Shown here piece by piece: positions 25,601 to 39,078 of a stretch of 64,000 bases of DNA. The notes under the pieces are model-generated. The model ran no database searches, had not been told where the DNA came from, and saw only the letters and a program-made list of their open reading frames with translations. Both the position numbers and the translations under genes were made by a program. The stretch is taken from positions 143,531,319 to 143,595,318 of the forward strand of contig NC_134707.1 in assembly GCF_043290135.1 (NCBI RefSeq). Direction: 5' to 3'. Origin of the DNA: Rhipicephalus microplus. Lineage: Eukaryota; Arthropoda; Arachnida; Ixodida; Ixodidae. Positions within the stretch are counted from its first letter, which is position 1. Every line of letters starts with the position of its first letter.

Positions 25601-28600
25601 ACTAGAAACTCCGCAACTAGAAGCTCCGCAACTAGAATTTCCACAGCTAGAAACTCCACAACTTGAGACTTCGCAACTAGAAACTCGGCATCTAGAAATC
25701 CGACAACCAGAAACTCCCCAACTAGAAACTCCACAACTTGAAACAACGCAAATAGAAACTCCAAAACTAGAAACTCCACAACTAGAAAACTCCGCAACGT
25801 GAAACTCTGCAACTAGAAACTCCGCAATTAGAAACTCCACAGTTAGAAACTTCACTACTTGAAACACCACAACTAGATACTCCACAACTACGAATTCCAC
25901 AACTACGAATTCCGCAACTAGAAACTCCACAACTGAAAACTCCGCAACTAGAAACTCCACAACTTGAAACTCTGCAACTCGAAACTCTGCAACTAGCAAA
26001 TCCACAACTATAAACCCAAGTTGAAACTCCCCAACTGGAAACTCCGCAACTAGAAACTCCGCAACTAGAAACTCCCCAACAAGAAACTCCACAACTAGAA
26101 ACTCCACAACTAGAAACTTCACAACTAGAAACTCCACAACTAGATATACCATAAGTAGAAACTCCACAGCTAGAATTTCCACAGCTAGAATTTCCACAAC
26201 TAGAAACTCCACAACTAGAAACTCCACAACTAGAAACTCCGCAACTAGAAACTCCCAAACTAGAAACTCCACAACTAGAAACTCTGCAGCTAGAAACTCC
26301 GCAACTAGAAACTCTGCAAATAGAAACTCCGCAGGTAGAAACCCCTCAACTATAAACTTCACGACTAGAAACTCAACAAATAGAGACTGCACATCTAGAG
26401 ACTCCGCAACTAGAAACTCCGCAGCTAGAAACTCCGCAACTAGAAACTCCACAACTTGAAACTATACATACGAAATTCTGCAACTAGAAAATCCACAACT
26501 ATAAACTCAAGTAGAAACTCTCCAACTGAAAACTCCGCAACTAGAAACTCCCCAACAAGAAACTCCACAACTAGAAACTCCACAACTAGAGACTGCACAA
26601 CTAGAGACTTTGCATTTAAAAACTCCTCAGATAGAAACTACACAACTAGAAACTCCTCGACTATGGATTCCATAAGTAGAAACTCCAAAGCTAGAATTTC
26701 CAAAACTAGAAACCCCACAACTAGAAACTCCACAAATAGGAACTCTGCCAATAGAAAATCTACAACTAGAAACTCGAAAACTAAAAACACCATCTAGAAA
26801 CTCTACAACTAGAAACTTCACAACTAGAAACTCCACAAATACGAACTCCAAAATTGAGACTCCACAACTAGAAACTACACAGATTGAAGTTCCACAACTA
26901 GAAACTCCACAACTGAAAACTCTACCACTAGAAACTTTACAGCTAGAAACTCCACAACTTGAGACTTCGCAAATAGAAACTCGTCAACTGAAAACTCAAC
27001 CACTAGAAACTCCACAGCTAGAAACTCCACAACCAGAAACTCCACAACTAGAAACTCCACAACTAGAAACACCACATCTAGAAACTCCGCAACAACAAAC
27101 TCTGCAACCAGAAACTCCACAACTAGAATTTCCGCAGCTAGAGACTCAACAAATAGAGACTCCTCAACTAAAAGCTCCACAACTAGAAACTCCACAACTT
27201 AAAACTCCACAAGTTGAAACCCGACAACTAGAAACTCAACAACAGGAAACTCCACACCTATAAATTCCTCAACTTGAAACTCCACAACTAAATATTTCAT
27301 AAGTAGAAACTCCACAGCTAGAATTTCCACAACTAGAAACCCCACATTTAGAAACTACACAGATTGAAATTACACAACTAGAAACTCCACAACTGGAAAC
27401 TCCGCAACTAGAAACTCTGCAACCGGAAACTTTACAGCTAGAAACTCCACAACTTGAGACTTCGCAAATAGAAACTCGTCAACTGGAAACTCAACCACTA
27501 GAAACTCCACAGCTAGAAACTCCACAACTAGAAACTCCAGAACTTGAAACCAAACAAATAGATACTCCACAACTACAGACTCCACAACTTGAAACACCAC
27601 AACTAGATACTCCGCATCTACAACTTCCGCAACTAGAAACTCCACAACCGGAAATTCCGGAACTAGAAGTTCCCCAACTGGAACTCCACAACTAGAATCT
27701 CTGCAAATAGAAACTCCGCAACTAGAAAATCCACAGCTAGAAACCCCACAACTATAAACTTCACAACTAGCAACTCAACAACTAGAGACTGCACAACTAG
27801 GGACTCCGCCACTAGAAACTCAACAGCTAGTAACTCCGCAACTAGAAACTCCACAACTTGAAACTCCGCCACTAGAAGCTCCACAACTAGAAAACTCCGC
27901 AACTAGAAACTCTGCAACAAGAAACTCCGCAACTAGAAACTCCACAGCTAGAGACTCCACAACTTGAAACACCACATCTGGAAACTACGCAACAACAAAC
28001 TCTGCAACCACAAACTCCACAACTAGAAGTTCCACAGCTAGAAACTCAACAACTAGAGACTCCTCAACTAAAAGCTCCACAACTAGAAACTCCACAACTA
28101 GAAACTCCGCAACTTGAAACCCGACAACTAGAAACTCAACAACTAGAAACTCCACACCTATAAATTCCTCAACTTGAAACTTTACAACTAAAACTCCATA
28201 ACTAGAAACTCAACAACTAGAAACTCCACAACTAGAAACTCCGCAACTAGAAACTCCCCAACTAGAAACTCCACAACTAGAAACTCTGCAGCTAGAAACT
28301 CCGCAACTAGAAACTCTGCAAAGTGAAACTCCACAGCTAGAAACTCCACAACTAGTAACTCCACAACTTGAGAGTTCACAACTAGAAACTCCACAACTAG
28401 AAACTCCACAACTAGAGACTCCACAACTAGAAACTCCACCACTAGAAACTCCACAACTACAAACCTCACAACTAGAAACTCCGTAACTGGAAACTCCAGA
28501 GCCAGAAACTCTACAACTAGAAAAACCACATCTAGAAACTCCGCAACAACAAACTCTGCTACTAGAAACTCCACAACTAGAATTTCCGCAGCTAGAGACT

Positions 28601-29272
28601 CAACAACTAGAGACTCCTCAACTAAAAGCTTCACAACTAGACACTCCACAACTAGAAACTCCTCAACTAGAAACCCGACAACTAGAAACTCAACAACTAG
28701 AAACTCCACACCTATAAATTCCTCAACTTGAAACTCCACAACTAAAACTCCACTACTAGAAACTCCACAACTAGAAACTCCGCAACTAGAAACTCCCCAA
28801 CTAGAAACTGAACAACTAGAAACTCCACACCTATAAATTCCTCAACTTGAAACTCCACAACTAAAACTCCACTACTAGAAACTCCACAACTAGAAACTCC
28901 GCAACTAGAAACTCCCCAACTAGAAACTCCACAACTAGAATCTCTGCAACTAGAAACTCCGCAACTAGAAACTCTGCAACTAGAAACTCCGCAACTAGAA
29001 ATTCCACAGCTAGAAACCGCACAACTATAAACTTCACAACTAGCAACTCAACAACTATAGACTGCACAAATAAAGACTCCGCAACTAGAAACTCCACAGC
29101 TAGTAACTCCGCAACTAGAAACTTCACAACTTGAAACTCCGCCACTAGAATCTCCACAACTAGAAAACTCCGCAACTAGAAACTCTGCCACTAGAAACTC
29201 CACAGCTAGAAACTCCACAACTTGAAACATCACAACTAGATACTCCACAACTACAAATTCCACAACTAGAAA
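22617..29272. repeat. Tandem duplication of a ~6.65-kb unit, right copy (intact)
   Basis: This is the head-to-tail partner of 16,950-22,616. The junction lies in CACAACTAGAAACTCAAC near 22,621. Single-base differences from the left copy include GTAGAAAC versus GTAAAAAC near 24,258/18,594, CTAGCAACTCC near 24,320, and CTGCCAATAG near 26,756. Very few differences over more than 5 kb suggest a recent event, or recent homogenisation. Confidence 0.85.
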
Positions 29273-30460
29273 CTCCACAACTAGAAACTCCACAACTAGA
29301 AACCCTGCAACTAGAAACTCCACAGCTAGAAACTTCACAACTTGATACTTTGCAACAAGAAACTCGGACATCTAGAATCTCCACAACTAGAAACTATGCA
29401 ACTGGAAACTCCGCAACTACAAACTACGCAACTAGAAACTTCACAGCTAGAAATTCCACAACTTGAGACTTCGCAAATAGAAACTAGTAAACTAGAAAAT
29501 CAACAACTAGAAACTCCACAGCTAGAAACTCCACAACTTGAAAGTTCGCAACTAGAAAGTCCACAACTAGAAACTCCACAACTAGAGACTCCACAACTAG
29601 AAACTCTACCACTAGAAACTCCACAACTACAAACCTCACAACTAGAAACTCCGCAACTGGAAACTCCAGAGCCAGAAACTCTACAACTAGAAAAACCACA
29701 TCTAGAAACTCCGCAACAACAAACTCTGCAACTAGAAACTCCACAACTAGAATTTCCGCAGCTAGATGCTCAACAACTAGAGACTCCTCAACTAAAAGCT
29801 CCACCACTACACACTCCACAACTAGAAACTCCGCAACTAGAAACCCGACAACTAGAAACTCAACAACTACAAACTCCACACCTATAAATTCCTCAACTTG
29901 AAACTCCACAACTAGAAACTCCACAACTTGAAACTCCACAACTAGAAGCTCCGACACTAGAAACTCCCCAACTAGAAACTCCACAACTAGAAACTCTGCA
30001 GCTAGAAACTCCGCAACTAGAAACTGCAAATAGAAACACCGCAACTAGAAACTCCACAACTTGAAACTCTGCAAATCGAAACTCTGCAAATAGAAAATCT
30101 ACAACTAGAAACTTGAAAACTAAAAACTCCATCTAGAAACTCTACAACTAGAAACTTCACAACTAGAAACTCCACAAATGCGAACTCCAAAATTGAGACT
30201 CCACAACTAGAAACTACACAGATTGAAGTTCCACAACTAGAATCTCCCCAACTGAAAACTCCGTCACTAGAAACTCTGCCACTAGAAACTTTACAGCTAG
30301 AAACTCCACAACTTGAGACTTCGCAAGTAGAAACTCGTCAACTGGAAACTCAACCACTAGAAACTCCACAGCTAGAAACTCCACAACTAGAAACTCCACA
30401 ACTTGAAACCCAACAAATAGATACTCCACAACTACAGACTCCACAACTTGAAACACCACA
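27100..30460. repeat. Higher-order block A, copy 3
   Basis: It follows the variant order of about 690-4060 at an offset of 26,412 bp, then 26,398 bp after loss of one monomer and gain of 1 bp near 29.37 kb (CTCGGACATCTAG in place of CTCGGCAACTAG). Divergence from copy 1 is visibly higher than that between the 5.67-kb-spaced copies, so this is an older relationship. It overlaps the right end of the 6.65-kb unit and the left unit of the next duplication. Confidence 0.8.
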
Positions 30461-31752
30461 ACTAGATACTCCACAACTACAAATTCCGCAACTAGAAACT
30501 TTACAACTAGAAACTCCGCCACTAGAAACTCCCCACTAGAAACTCCACAACTAGAATCTCTGCAACTAGAAACTCCGCAAGTAGAAACTCTGCAACTAGA
30601 AACTCCGCAACTAGAAACTACACAGCTAGAAACCCCACAACTATAAACTTCACAACTAGCAACTCAACAACTAGAGACTGCACAACTAGAAACTCCACAA
30701 CTAGAAACACCACATCTAGAAATTCCGCAACAACAAACTCTGCAATTAGAAACTCCACAACTAGAATTTCCACAGCTAGAGACTCAACAAATAGAGACTC
30801 CTCAACTAAAAGCTCCACAACTAGAAACTCCACAACTAAAAACTCCACAAGTTGAAACCCGACAACTAGAAACTCAACAACTAGAAACTCCACACCTATA
30901 AATTCCTCAACTTGAAACTCCACATCTAAAACTCCACAACTAGAAACTCCGCAACTAGAAACTCCCCAACTAGAAACTTCACAACTATAAACTCTGCAAC
31001 TAGAAACTCCGCAACTAGAAACTCCACAGCTAGAAACCCCCAACTATAAACTTCACAACTAGAAACTCAACAACTAGAGACTGCACAACTAGAGACTCCG
31101 CCACTAGAAACTCCGCAGCTAGAAACTCCGCAACTAGAAACTCCACAACTTGAAACTCTTCAACTAGAAACTCTGCAACTAAAAAATCCACAACTATAAA
31201 CTCCAGTAGAAACTCCCGACCTGGAAACTCCCAAACTAGAAACGCCGCAACTAGAAAATACACAACTAGAAACTTCACAACTAGAAACTCCCCAAAAAAA
31301 ACTCCACAACTAGAAACTCCACAACTAGAAACTCCACAACTAGAGACTGCACAACTAGAGACTGCACATCTAGAGACTGCACATCTAGAGACTGCATTTA
31401 GAAACTCCTCAGATAGAAACTACACAACTAGAAACACCACGACTAGAGATTTCATAAGTAGGAACTCCACAGCTAGAATTTCCACAACTAGAAACCCCTC
31501 AACTAGAAACTCCACAACTCGGAACTCTGCAAATAGAAAATCTACAACTAGAAACTTGAAAACTAAAAACTTCAACTAGAAACTCCACAACTAGAAACTT
31601 CACAACTAGAAACTCCACAAATGGACACTCCACAACTAGAAACTCCACAACTAGAGACTCCACAACTAGGAACTCCACAAATTGAGACTCCACAACTAGA
31701 AACTACACAGATTGAAATACCACAACTTGAAACTCCACAACCAGAAACTCCA
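28334..31752. repeat. ~3.4-kb tandem duplication, left unit
   Basis: Its start matches 31,753 onward at an offset of 3,419-3,420 bp, and its end near 31,752 matches 35,452, so the two units abut exactly. Diagnostic variants include CTAGTAACTCC followed by CTTGAGAGTTC near 28,350, the CCAGAGCC run near 28,497 and 29,668, and the GACTGCATTTAG monomer near 31,390. Confidence 0.85.
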
Positions 31753-34700
31753 CAGCTAGAAACTCCACAACTAGTAACTCCACAACTTGAGAGTTCGCAA
31801 CTAGAAACTCCACAACTAGAAACTCCACAACTAGAGACTCCACAACTAGAAACTCCCCTACTAGAAACTCCACAACTACAAACCTCACAACTAGAAACTC
31901 CGCAACTGGAAACTCCAGAGCCAGAAACTCTACAACTAGAAAAACCACATCTAGAAACTCCGCAACAACAAACTCTGCTACTAGAAACTCCACAACTAGA
32001 ATTTCCGCAGCTAGAGACTCAACAACATAGAGACTCCTCAACTAAAAGCTCCACAACTAGACACTCCACAACTAGAAACTCCTCAACTAGAAACCCGACA
32101 ACTAGAAACTCAACAACTAGAAACTCCACACCTATAAATTCCTCAACTTGACACTCCACAACTAAAACTCCACTACTAGAAACTCCACAACTAGAAACTC
32201 CCCAACTAGAAACAGAACAACTAGAAACAGAACAACTAGAAACTCCACACCTATAAATTCCTCAACTTGAAACTCCACAACTAAAACTCCACTACTAGAA
32301 ACTCCACAACTAGAAACTCCGCAACTAGAAACTTCACAACTTGAAACTCCGCCACTAGAATCTCCACAACTAGATAACTCCGCAACTAGAAACTCTGCCA
32401 CTAGAAACTCCACAGCTAGAAACTCCACAACTTGAAACATCACAACTAGATACTCTACAACTACAAATTCCACAACTAGAAACTCCACAACAAGAAACTC
32501 CACAACTAGAAACTCTGCAACTAGAAGCTCCACAGCTAGAAACTTCACAACTTGATACTTCGCAACAAGAAACTCGGACATCTAGAATCTCCACAACTAG
32601 AAACTATGCAACTGGAAACTCCGCAACTACAAACTACGCAACTAGAAACTTCACAGCTAGAAATTCCACAACTTGAGACTTCGCAAATAGAAACTAGTAA
32701 ACTAGAAACTCAACAACTAGAAACTCCACAGCTAGAAACTCCACAACTAGAAACTCCACAACTTGAGAGTTCGCAACTAGAAAGTCCACAACTAGAAACT
32801 CCACAACTAGAGACTCCACAACTAGAAACTCCACCACTAGAAACTCCACAACTACAAACCTCACAACTAGAAACTCCGCAACTGGAAACTCCAGAGCCAG
32901 AAACTCTACAACTAGAAAAACCACATCTAGAAACTCCGCAACAACAAACTCTGCAACTAGAAACTCCACAACTAGAATTTCCGCAGCTAGATGCTCAACA
33001 ACTAGAGACTCCTCAACTAAAAGCTCCACCACTAGACACTCCACAACTAGAAACTCCGCAACTAGAAACCCGACAACTAGAAACTCAACAACTACAAACT
33101 CCACACCTATAAATTCCTCAACTTGAAACTCCACAACCAGAAACTCCACAACTAGAAACTCCACAACTAGAAGCTTCGCAACTAGAAACTCCCCAACTAG
33201 AAACTCCACAACTAGAAACTGTGCAGCTAGAAACTCCGCAACTAGAAACTGCAAATAGAAACTCCGCAACTAGAAACTCCACAACTTGAAACTCTGCAAA
33301 TCGAAACTCTGCAAATAGAAAATCTACAACTAGAAACTCGAAAACTAAAAACTCCATCTAGAAACTCTACAACTAGAAACTTCACAACTAGAAACTTCAC
33401 AAATGCGAACTCCAAAATTGAGACTCCACAACTAGAAACTACACAGATTGAAGTTCCACAACTAGAATCTCCCCAACTGAAAACTCCGCCACTAGAAACT
33501 CTGCCACTAGAAACTTTACAGCTAGAAACTCCACAACTTGAGACTTCGCAAGTAGAAACTCGTCAACTGGAAACTCAACCACAGGCAACTCCACAGCTAG
33601 AAACTCCACAACTTGAAACCCAACAAATAGATACTCCACAACTACAGACTCCACAACTTGAAACACCACAATAGATACTCCACAACTACAAATTCCGCAA
33701 CTAGAAACTCCACAACTAGAAACTCCGCCACTAGAAACTCCCCACTAGAAACTCCACAACTAGAATCTCTGCAACTAGAAACTCCGCAAGTAGAAACTCT
33801 GCAACTAGAAACTCCGCAACTAGAAACTCCACAACTTGAAACTCTGCAAATCGAAACTCTGCAAATAGAAAATCTACAACTAGAAACTCGAAAACTAAAA
33901 ACTCCATCTAGAAACTCTACAACTAGAAACTTCACAACTAGAAACTCCACAAATGCGAACTCCAAAATTGAGACTCCACAACTAGAAACTACACAGAATG
34001 AAGTTCCACAACTAGAATCTCCCCAACTGAAAACTCCGCCACTAGAAACTCTGCCACTAGAAACTTTACAGCTAGAAACTCCACAACTTGAGACTTCGCA
34101 AGTAGAAACTCGTCAACTGGAAACTCAACCACAGGAAACTCCACAGCTAGAAACTCCACAACTAGAAACTCCACAACTTGAAACCCAACAAATAGATACT
34201 CCACAACTACAGACTCCACAACTTGAAACACCACAACTAGATATTCCACAACTACAAATTCCGCAACTAGAAACTCCACAACTAGAAACTCCGCCACTAG
34301 AAACTCCCCACTAGAAACTCCACAACTAGAATCTCTGCAACTAGAAACTCCGCAAGTAGAAACTCAACAACTAGAGACTGCACAACTAGAAACTCCACAA
34401 CTAGAAACACCACATCTAGAAACTCCGCAACAACAAACTCTGCAACCAGAAACTCCACAACTAGAATTTCCACAGCTAGAGACTCAACAAATAGAGACTC
34501 CTCAACTAAAAGCTCCACAACTAGAAACCCCACAACTAAAAACTCCACAAGTTGAAACCCGACAACTAGAAACTCAACAACTAGAAACTCCACACCTATA
34601 AATTCCTCAACTTGAAACTCAGCAACTAAAACTCCACAACTAGAAACTCCGCAACTAGAAACTCCCCAACTAGAAACTTCTCAACTAGAAACTCTGCAAC

Positions 34701-35452
34701 TAGAAACTCCGCAACTAGAAACTCCACAGCTATAAACCCCCAACTATAAACTTCACAACTAGAAACTCAACAACTAGAGACTGCACAACTAGAGACTCCG
34801 CCACTAGAAACTCTGCAGCTAGAAACTCCGCAACTAGAAACTCCACAACTTGAAACTCTGCAACTAGAAACTCTGCAACTAAAAAATCCACAACTATAAA
34901 CTCCAGTAGAAACTCCCGACCTGGAAACTCCCAAACTAGAAACGCCGCAACTAGAAAATACACAACTAGAAACTTCACAACTAGAAACTCCACAAAAAAA
35001 ACTCCACAACTAGAAACTCCACAACTAGAAACTCCACAACTAGAGACTGCACAACTACAGACTGCACATCTAGAGACTGCACATCTAGAGACTGCATTTA
35101 GAAACTCCTCAGATAGAAACTACACAACTAGAAACACCACGACTAGAGATTTCATAAGTAGGAACTCCACAGCTAGAATTTCCACAACTAGAAACCTCTC
35201 AACTAGAAACTCCACAACTCGGAACTCTGCAAATAGAAAATCTACAACTAGAAACTTGAAAACTAAAAACTTCAACTAGAAACTCCACAACTAGAAACTT
35301 CACCACTAGAAACTCCACAAATGGACACTCCACAACTAGAAACTCCACAACTAGAGACTCCACAACTAGGAACTCCACAAATTGAGACTCCACAACTAGA
35401 AACTACACAGATTGAAATACCACAACTTGAAACTCCACAACCAGAAACTCCA
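31753..35452. repeat. ~3.7-kb tandem duplication, right unit (rearranged)
   Basis: This is the head-to-tail copy of 28,334-31,752, with four internal length changes that account for the difference in length. The offset starts at 3,420, drops to 3,210 near 32.3 kb (minus 210 bp, 14 monomers), and rises to 3,225 (plus one monomer). It then rises to 3,775 (plus 550 bp by a local tandem duplication near 33.3-34.4 kb) and drops to 3,700 (minus 75 bp, five monomers) near 34.36 kb. Confidence 0.83.
33291..34360. repeat. 550-bp local tandem duplication inside the 3.7-kb unit
   Basis: The sequence from 33,291 (ACTCTGCAAATCGAAACTC) recurs at 33,841, and landmarks follow at offset 550 through 33,541/34,091. 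The offset then becomes 566, because the left copy lost one monomer and 1 bp (CCACAATAG for CCACAACTAG near 33,668). The corresponding region of the 28.3-kb unit has only one copy. Confidence 0.83.
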
Positions 35453-35829
35453 CAACTAGAAACTCCGCAACTAAAAACTTCAACACTAGAAAATCCACAA
35501 CTAGAAACTCCACAACTAGAAACTCCGCAACTAGAAACCCGACCACTAGAAACTCCACAAATAGAAACTCCACACCTATATATTCCACAACTTGAAACTC
35601 CACAGCTAGAAACTCCACAACTAGAAATTCCATAACTGGAAACTCCACAGCTAGAAAGTCCACAGCTAGAAACTCTGCAACTAGAAACTCCGCAACTAGA
35701 AACTTCACAGCTAGAAAATCCACCACTAGAAACTCTACAACTTCAAAATCCACAACTAGAAACTCCACAATTTGAAACTCCACAACTAGATACTACACAA
35801 CTACGAATTCCACAACTAGAAACTCCACA

Positions 35830-36880
35830 ACTAGAAACTCCGCAACTAGAAGCTCCGCAACTAGAATTTCCACAGCTAGAAACTCCACAACTTGAGACTT
35901 CGCAACTAGAAACTCGGCAACTAGAAACCCGACAACCACAAACTCCACAACTAGAAACCCCACAAGTTTAAACCCAAAAAATAGATACTCCACAACTACA
36001 GACTCCACAACTAGAAACTCCCCAACTAGAAACTCCACAACTTGAAACTCCGCCACAAGAAACTCCGAAACTAGAAACTCCACAACTAGAAAACTCCGCA
36101 ACGTGAAACTCTGCAACTAGAAACTCCGCAATTAGAAACTCCACAGTTAGAAACTTCATTACTTGAAACACCACAACTAGATACTCCACAACTACGAATT
36201 CCACAACTACAAATTCCGCAACTGGAAACTCCACAACTGGAAACTCCGCAACTAGAAACTCCACAGCTAGAAACTCCACAACTTGAGACTTCGCGACTAG
36301 AAACTCAGCAACTTGAAACTCAACAACTAGAAACTCCACCACTAGAAACTCCACAACTAGGAACTCTACAACTTCAAAATCCACAACTAAAAACTTTTCA
36401 ACTTGAAACTCCACAACTAGAAACTCCACAACCTGAAACTCCGCAACCACAAACTCCGCAACTAAAAACTCCACAAATAGAAACTCCACAAGTAGAAACT
36501 CCACAACTAGAAACTCCGCAACTAGAAACTCCACAACTGGACACTCAACAACTAAAAACTCCACACCTATAAATTCCACAACTTGAAACTCCACAACTAA
36601 AACTCCACAACTAGAAACTCCACAACTAGAAACTCCACAACTAGAAACTCTGCAACTAGAAACTCCACAACTAGAAACTCTGCAACTAGAAACTCCGCAA
36701 CTAGAAACTCCACAACTAAAACTCCACAAGTAGAAACTCCACAACTAGAAACTCCGCAACTAGAAACTCCACAAGTAGACACTCAACAACTAGAAACTCC
36801 ACACCTATAAATTCCACAACTAAAACTCCACAACTAGAAACTCCACAACTAGAAACTCCACAACTAGAAACTCCGCAACT
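35830..36880. repeat. Block B, copy with 2,198-bp partner (left)
   Basis: Landmarks CAAGTTTAAACCC near 35,963 and CGCAACGTGAAAC near 36,098 recur exactly 2,198 bp to the right. This 1.05-kb stretch also corresponds to 4.36-5.24 kb. It ends near 36,880, where CCCAAACTATAAAC departs from the partner. Confidence 0.82.
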
Positions 36881-38028
36881 AGAAACTCCCAAACTATAAA
36901 CTCCACAACTAGACACTCTGCAGCTAGAAACTCCGCAACTAGAAACTCAGCAAATAGAAACTCCGCAGGTAGAAACCCCTCAACTATAATCTTCACAACT
37001 AGAAACTCAACAAATAGAGACTGCACATCTAGAGACTCCGCAACTAGAAACTCCGCAGCTAGAAACTCCGCAACTAGAAACTCCACAACATGAAACTCTG
37101 CAAATCGAAACTTTGCAACTAGAAAATTCACAACTATAAACTCAAGTAGAAACTCTTCAACTGTAAACTCCGCAACTAGAAACTCCGCAACTAGAAACTC
37201 CCCAACAAGAAACTCCACAACTAGAAACTCCACAACCAGAGACTGCACAACTAGAGACTTTGCATTTAGAAACTCCTCAGATAGAAACTACACAACTAGA
37301 AACTCCTCGACTAGAGATTCCATAAGTAGAAACTCCACAGCTAGAATTTCCAAAAGTAGAATTCCCACAACTAGAAACTCCACAAATAGTAACTTTGCAA
37401 ATAGAAAATCTACAACTAGAAACTCGAAAACACAAAACTCCAACTAGAAACTCCACAACTAGAAACTTCACAACAAGAAACTTCACAAATGGACACTCTA
37501 CATTTAGAAACTCCACAACTAGAGACTCCACAACTAGGAACTCCACAAATTGAGACTCCACAACTAGAAACTACACAGATTGAAACACCACAACTTGAAA
37601 CTCCACAACCAGAAACTCCACAACTAGAAACTCCGCAACTAAATACTCCAACACTAGAAAATCCACAACTAGAAACTCCACAACTAGAAACTCCGCAACT
37701 AGAAACACAACCACTACAAACTCCACAAATAGAAACTCCAAACCTAAAAATTCCACAACTTGAAACTCCACAGCTAGAAACTACACAACTAGAAATACCA
37801 TAACTGGAAACTCCACAGCTAGAAAGTCCACAACTAGAAACTCTGCAACTAGAAACTCCGCAACTAGAAACTCCACAGCTAGAAAATCCACCACTAGAAA
37901 CTCAACAACTAGCAACTCCACAACTACAGACACCGCAACTAGAAAACTCCGCAACTAGAAACTCCCAACTAGACACTTCGCAACTAGGAACTCTACAACT
38001 TCAAAATCCACAACTAGAAACTCCACAA
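36880..38028. repeat. Block C fragment between the two block B copies
   Basis: This stretch carries the TTTGCATTTAG landmark near 37,259, CCTCGACTAGAG near 37,306, and the AATGGACACTCTACATTTAG run near 37,488. These are shared with 5.7-6.4, 24.8-25.3 and 48.2-48.7 kb. It differs by several private substitutions (for example AAAACACAAAAC near 37,428). Confidence 0.75.
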
Positions 38029-39078
38029 CTAGAAATTCCGCAACTAGAAGCTCCGCAACTAGAATTTCCACAGCTAAAAACTCCACAACTTGAGACTTCG
38101 CAACTAGAAACTAGGCAACTAGATATCCGACAACCACAAACTCCACAACTAGAAACCCCACAAGTTTAAACCCAAAAAATAGATACTCCACAACTACAGA
38201 CTCCACAACTAGAAACTCCCCAACTAGAAACTCCACAACTTGAAACTCCGCCACAAGAAACTCCGAAACTAGAAACTCCACAAGTAGAAAACTCCGCAAC
38301 GTGAAACTCTGCAACTAGAAACTCCGCAATTAGAAACTCCACAGTTAGAAACTTCATTACTTGAAACACCACAACTAGATACTCCACAACTACGAATTCC
38401 ACAACTAGAAACTCCACAACTGGAAACTCCGCAACTAGAAACTCCACAGCTAGAAACTCTACAACTTGAGACTTCGCGACTAGAAACTCAGCAACTTGAA
38501 ACTCAACAACTAGAAACTCCACCACTAGAAACTCCACAACTAGGAACTCTACAACTTCAAAATCCACAACTAAAAACTTTTCAACTTGAAACTCCACAAC
38601 TACAAACTCCACAACTAGAAACTCCACAACCTGAAACTCCGCAACCAGAAACTCCGCAACTAAAAACTCCACAAATAGAAACTCCACAAGTAGAAACTCC
38701 ACAACTAGAAACTCCGCAACTAGAAACTCCACAACTGGACACTCAACAACTAAAAACTCCACACCTATAAATTCCACAACTTGAAACTCCACAACTAAAA
38801 CTCCACAACTAGAAACTCCACAACTAGAAACTCCACAACTAGAAACTCTGCAACTAGAAACTCCACAACTAGAAACTCTGCAACTAGAAACTCCGCAACT
38901 AGAAACTCCACAACTAAAACTCCACAAGTAGAAACTCCACAACTAGAAACTTCGCAACTAGAAACTCCACAAGTAGACACTCAACAACTAGAAACTCCAC
39001 ACCTATAAATTCCACAACTAAAACTCCACAACTAGAAACTCCACAACTAGAAACTCCACAACTAGAAACTCCACAACT
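38028..39078. repeat. Block B, copy with 2,198-bp partner (right)
   Basis: This copy of 35,830-36,880 lies at a fixed 2,198-bp offset, with scattered substitutions such as CTAGGCAACTAGATATCC near 38,111. Its last part joins the block that recurs at 58.7 kb. Confidence 0.82.

Noticed and set aside
16950..28030. Composite transposon or segmental gene duplication
   Set aside because: The duplicated units contain only satellite monomers, with no transposase, terminal inverted repeats or target-site duplication. Unequal exchange within the array explains them.
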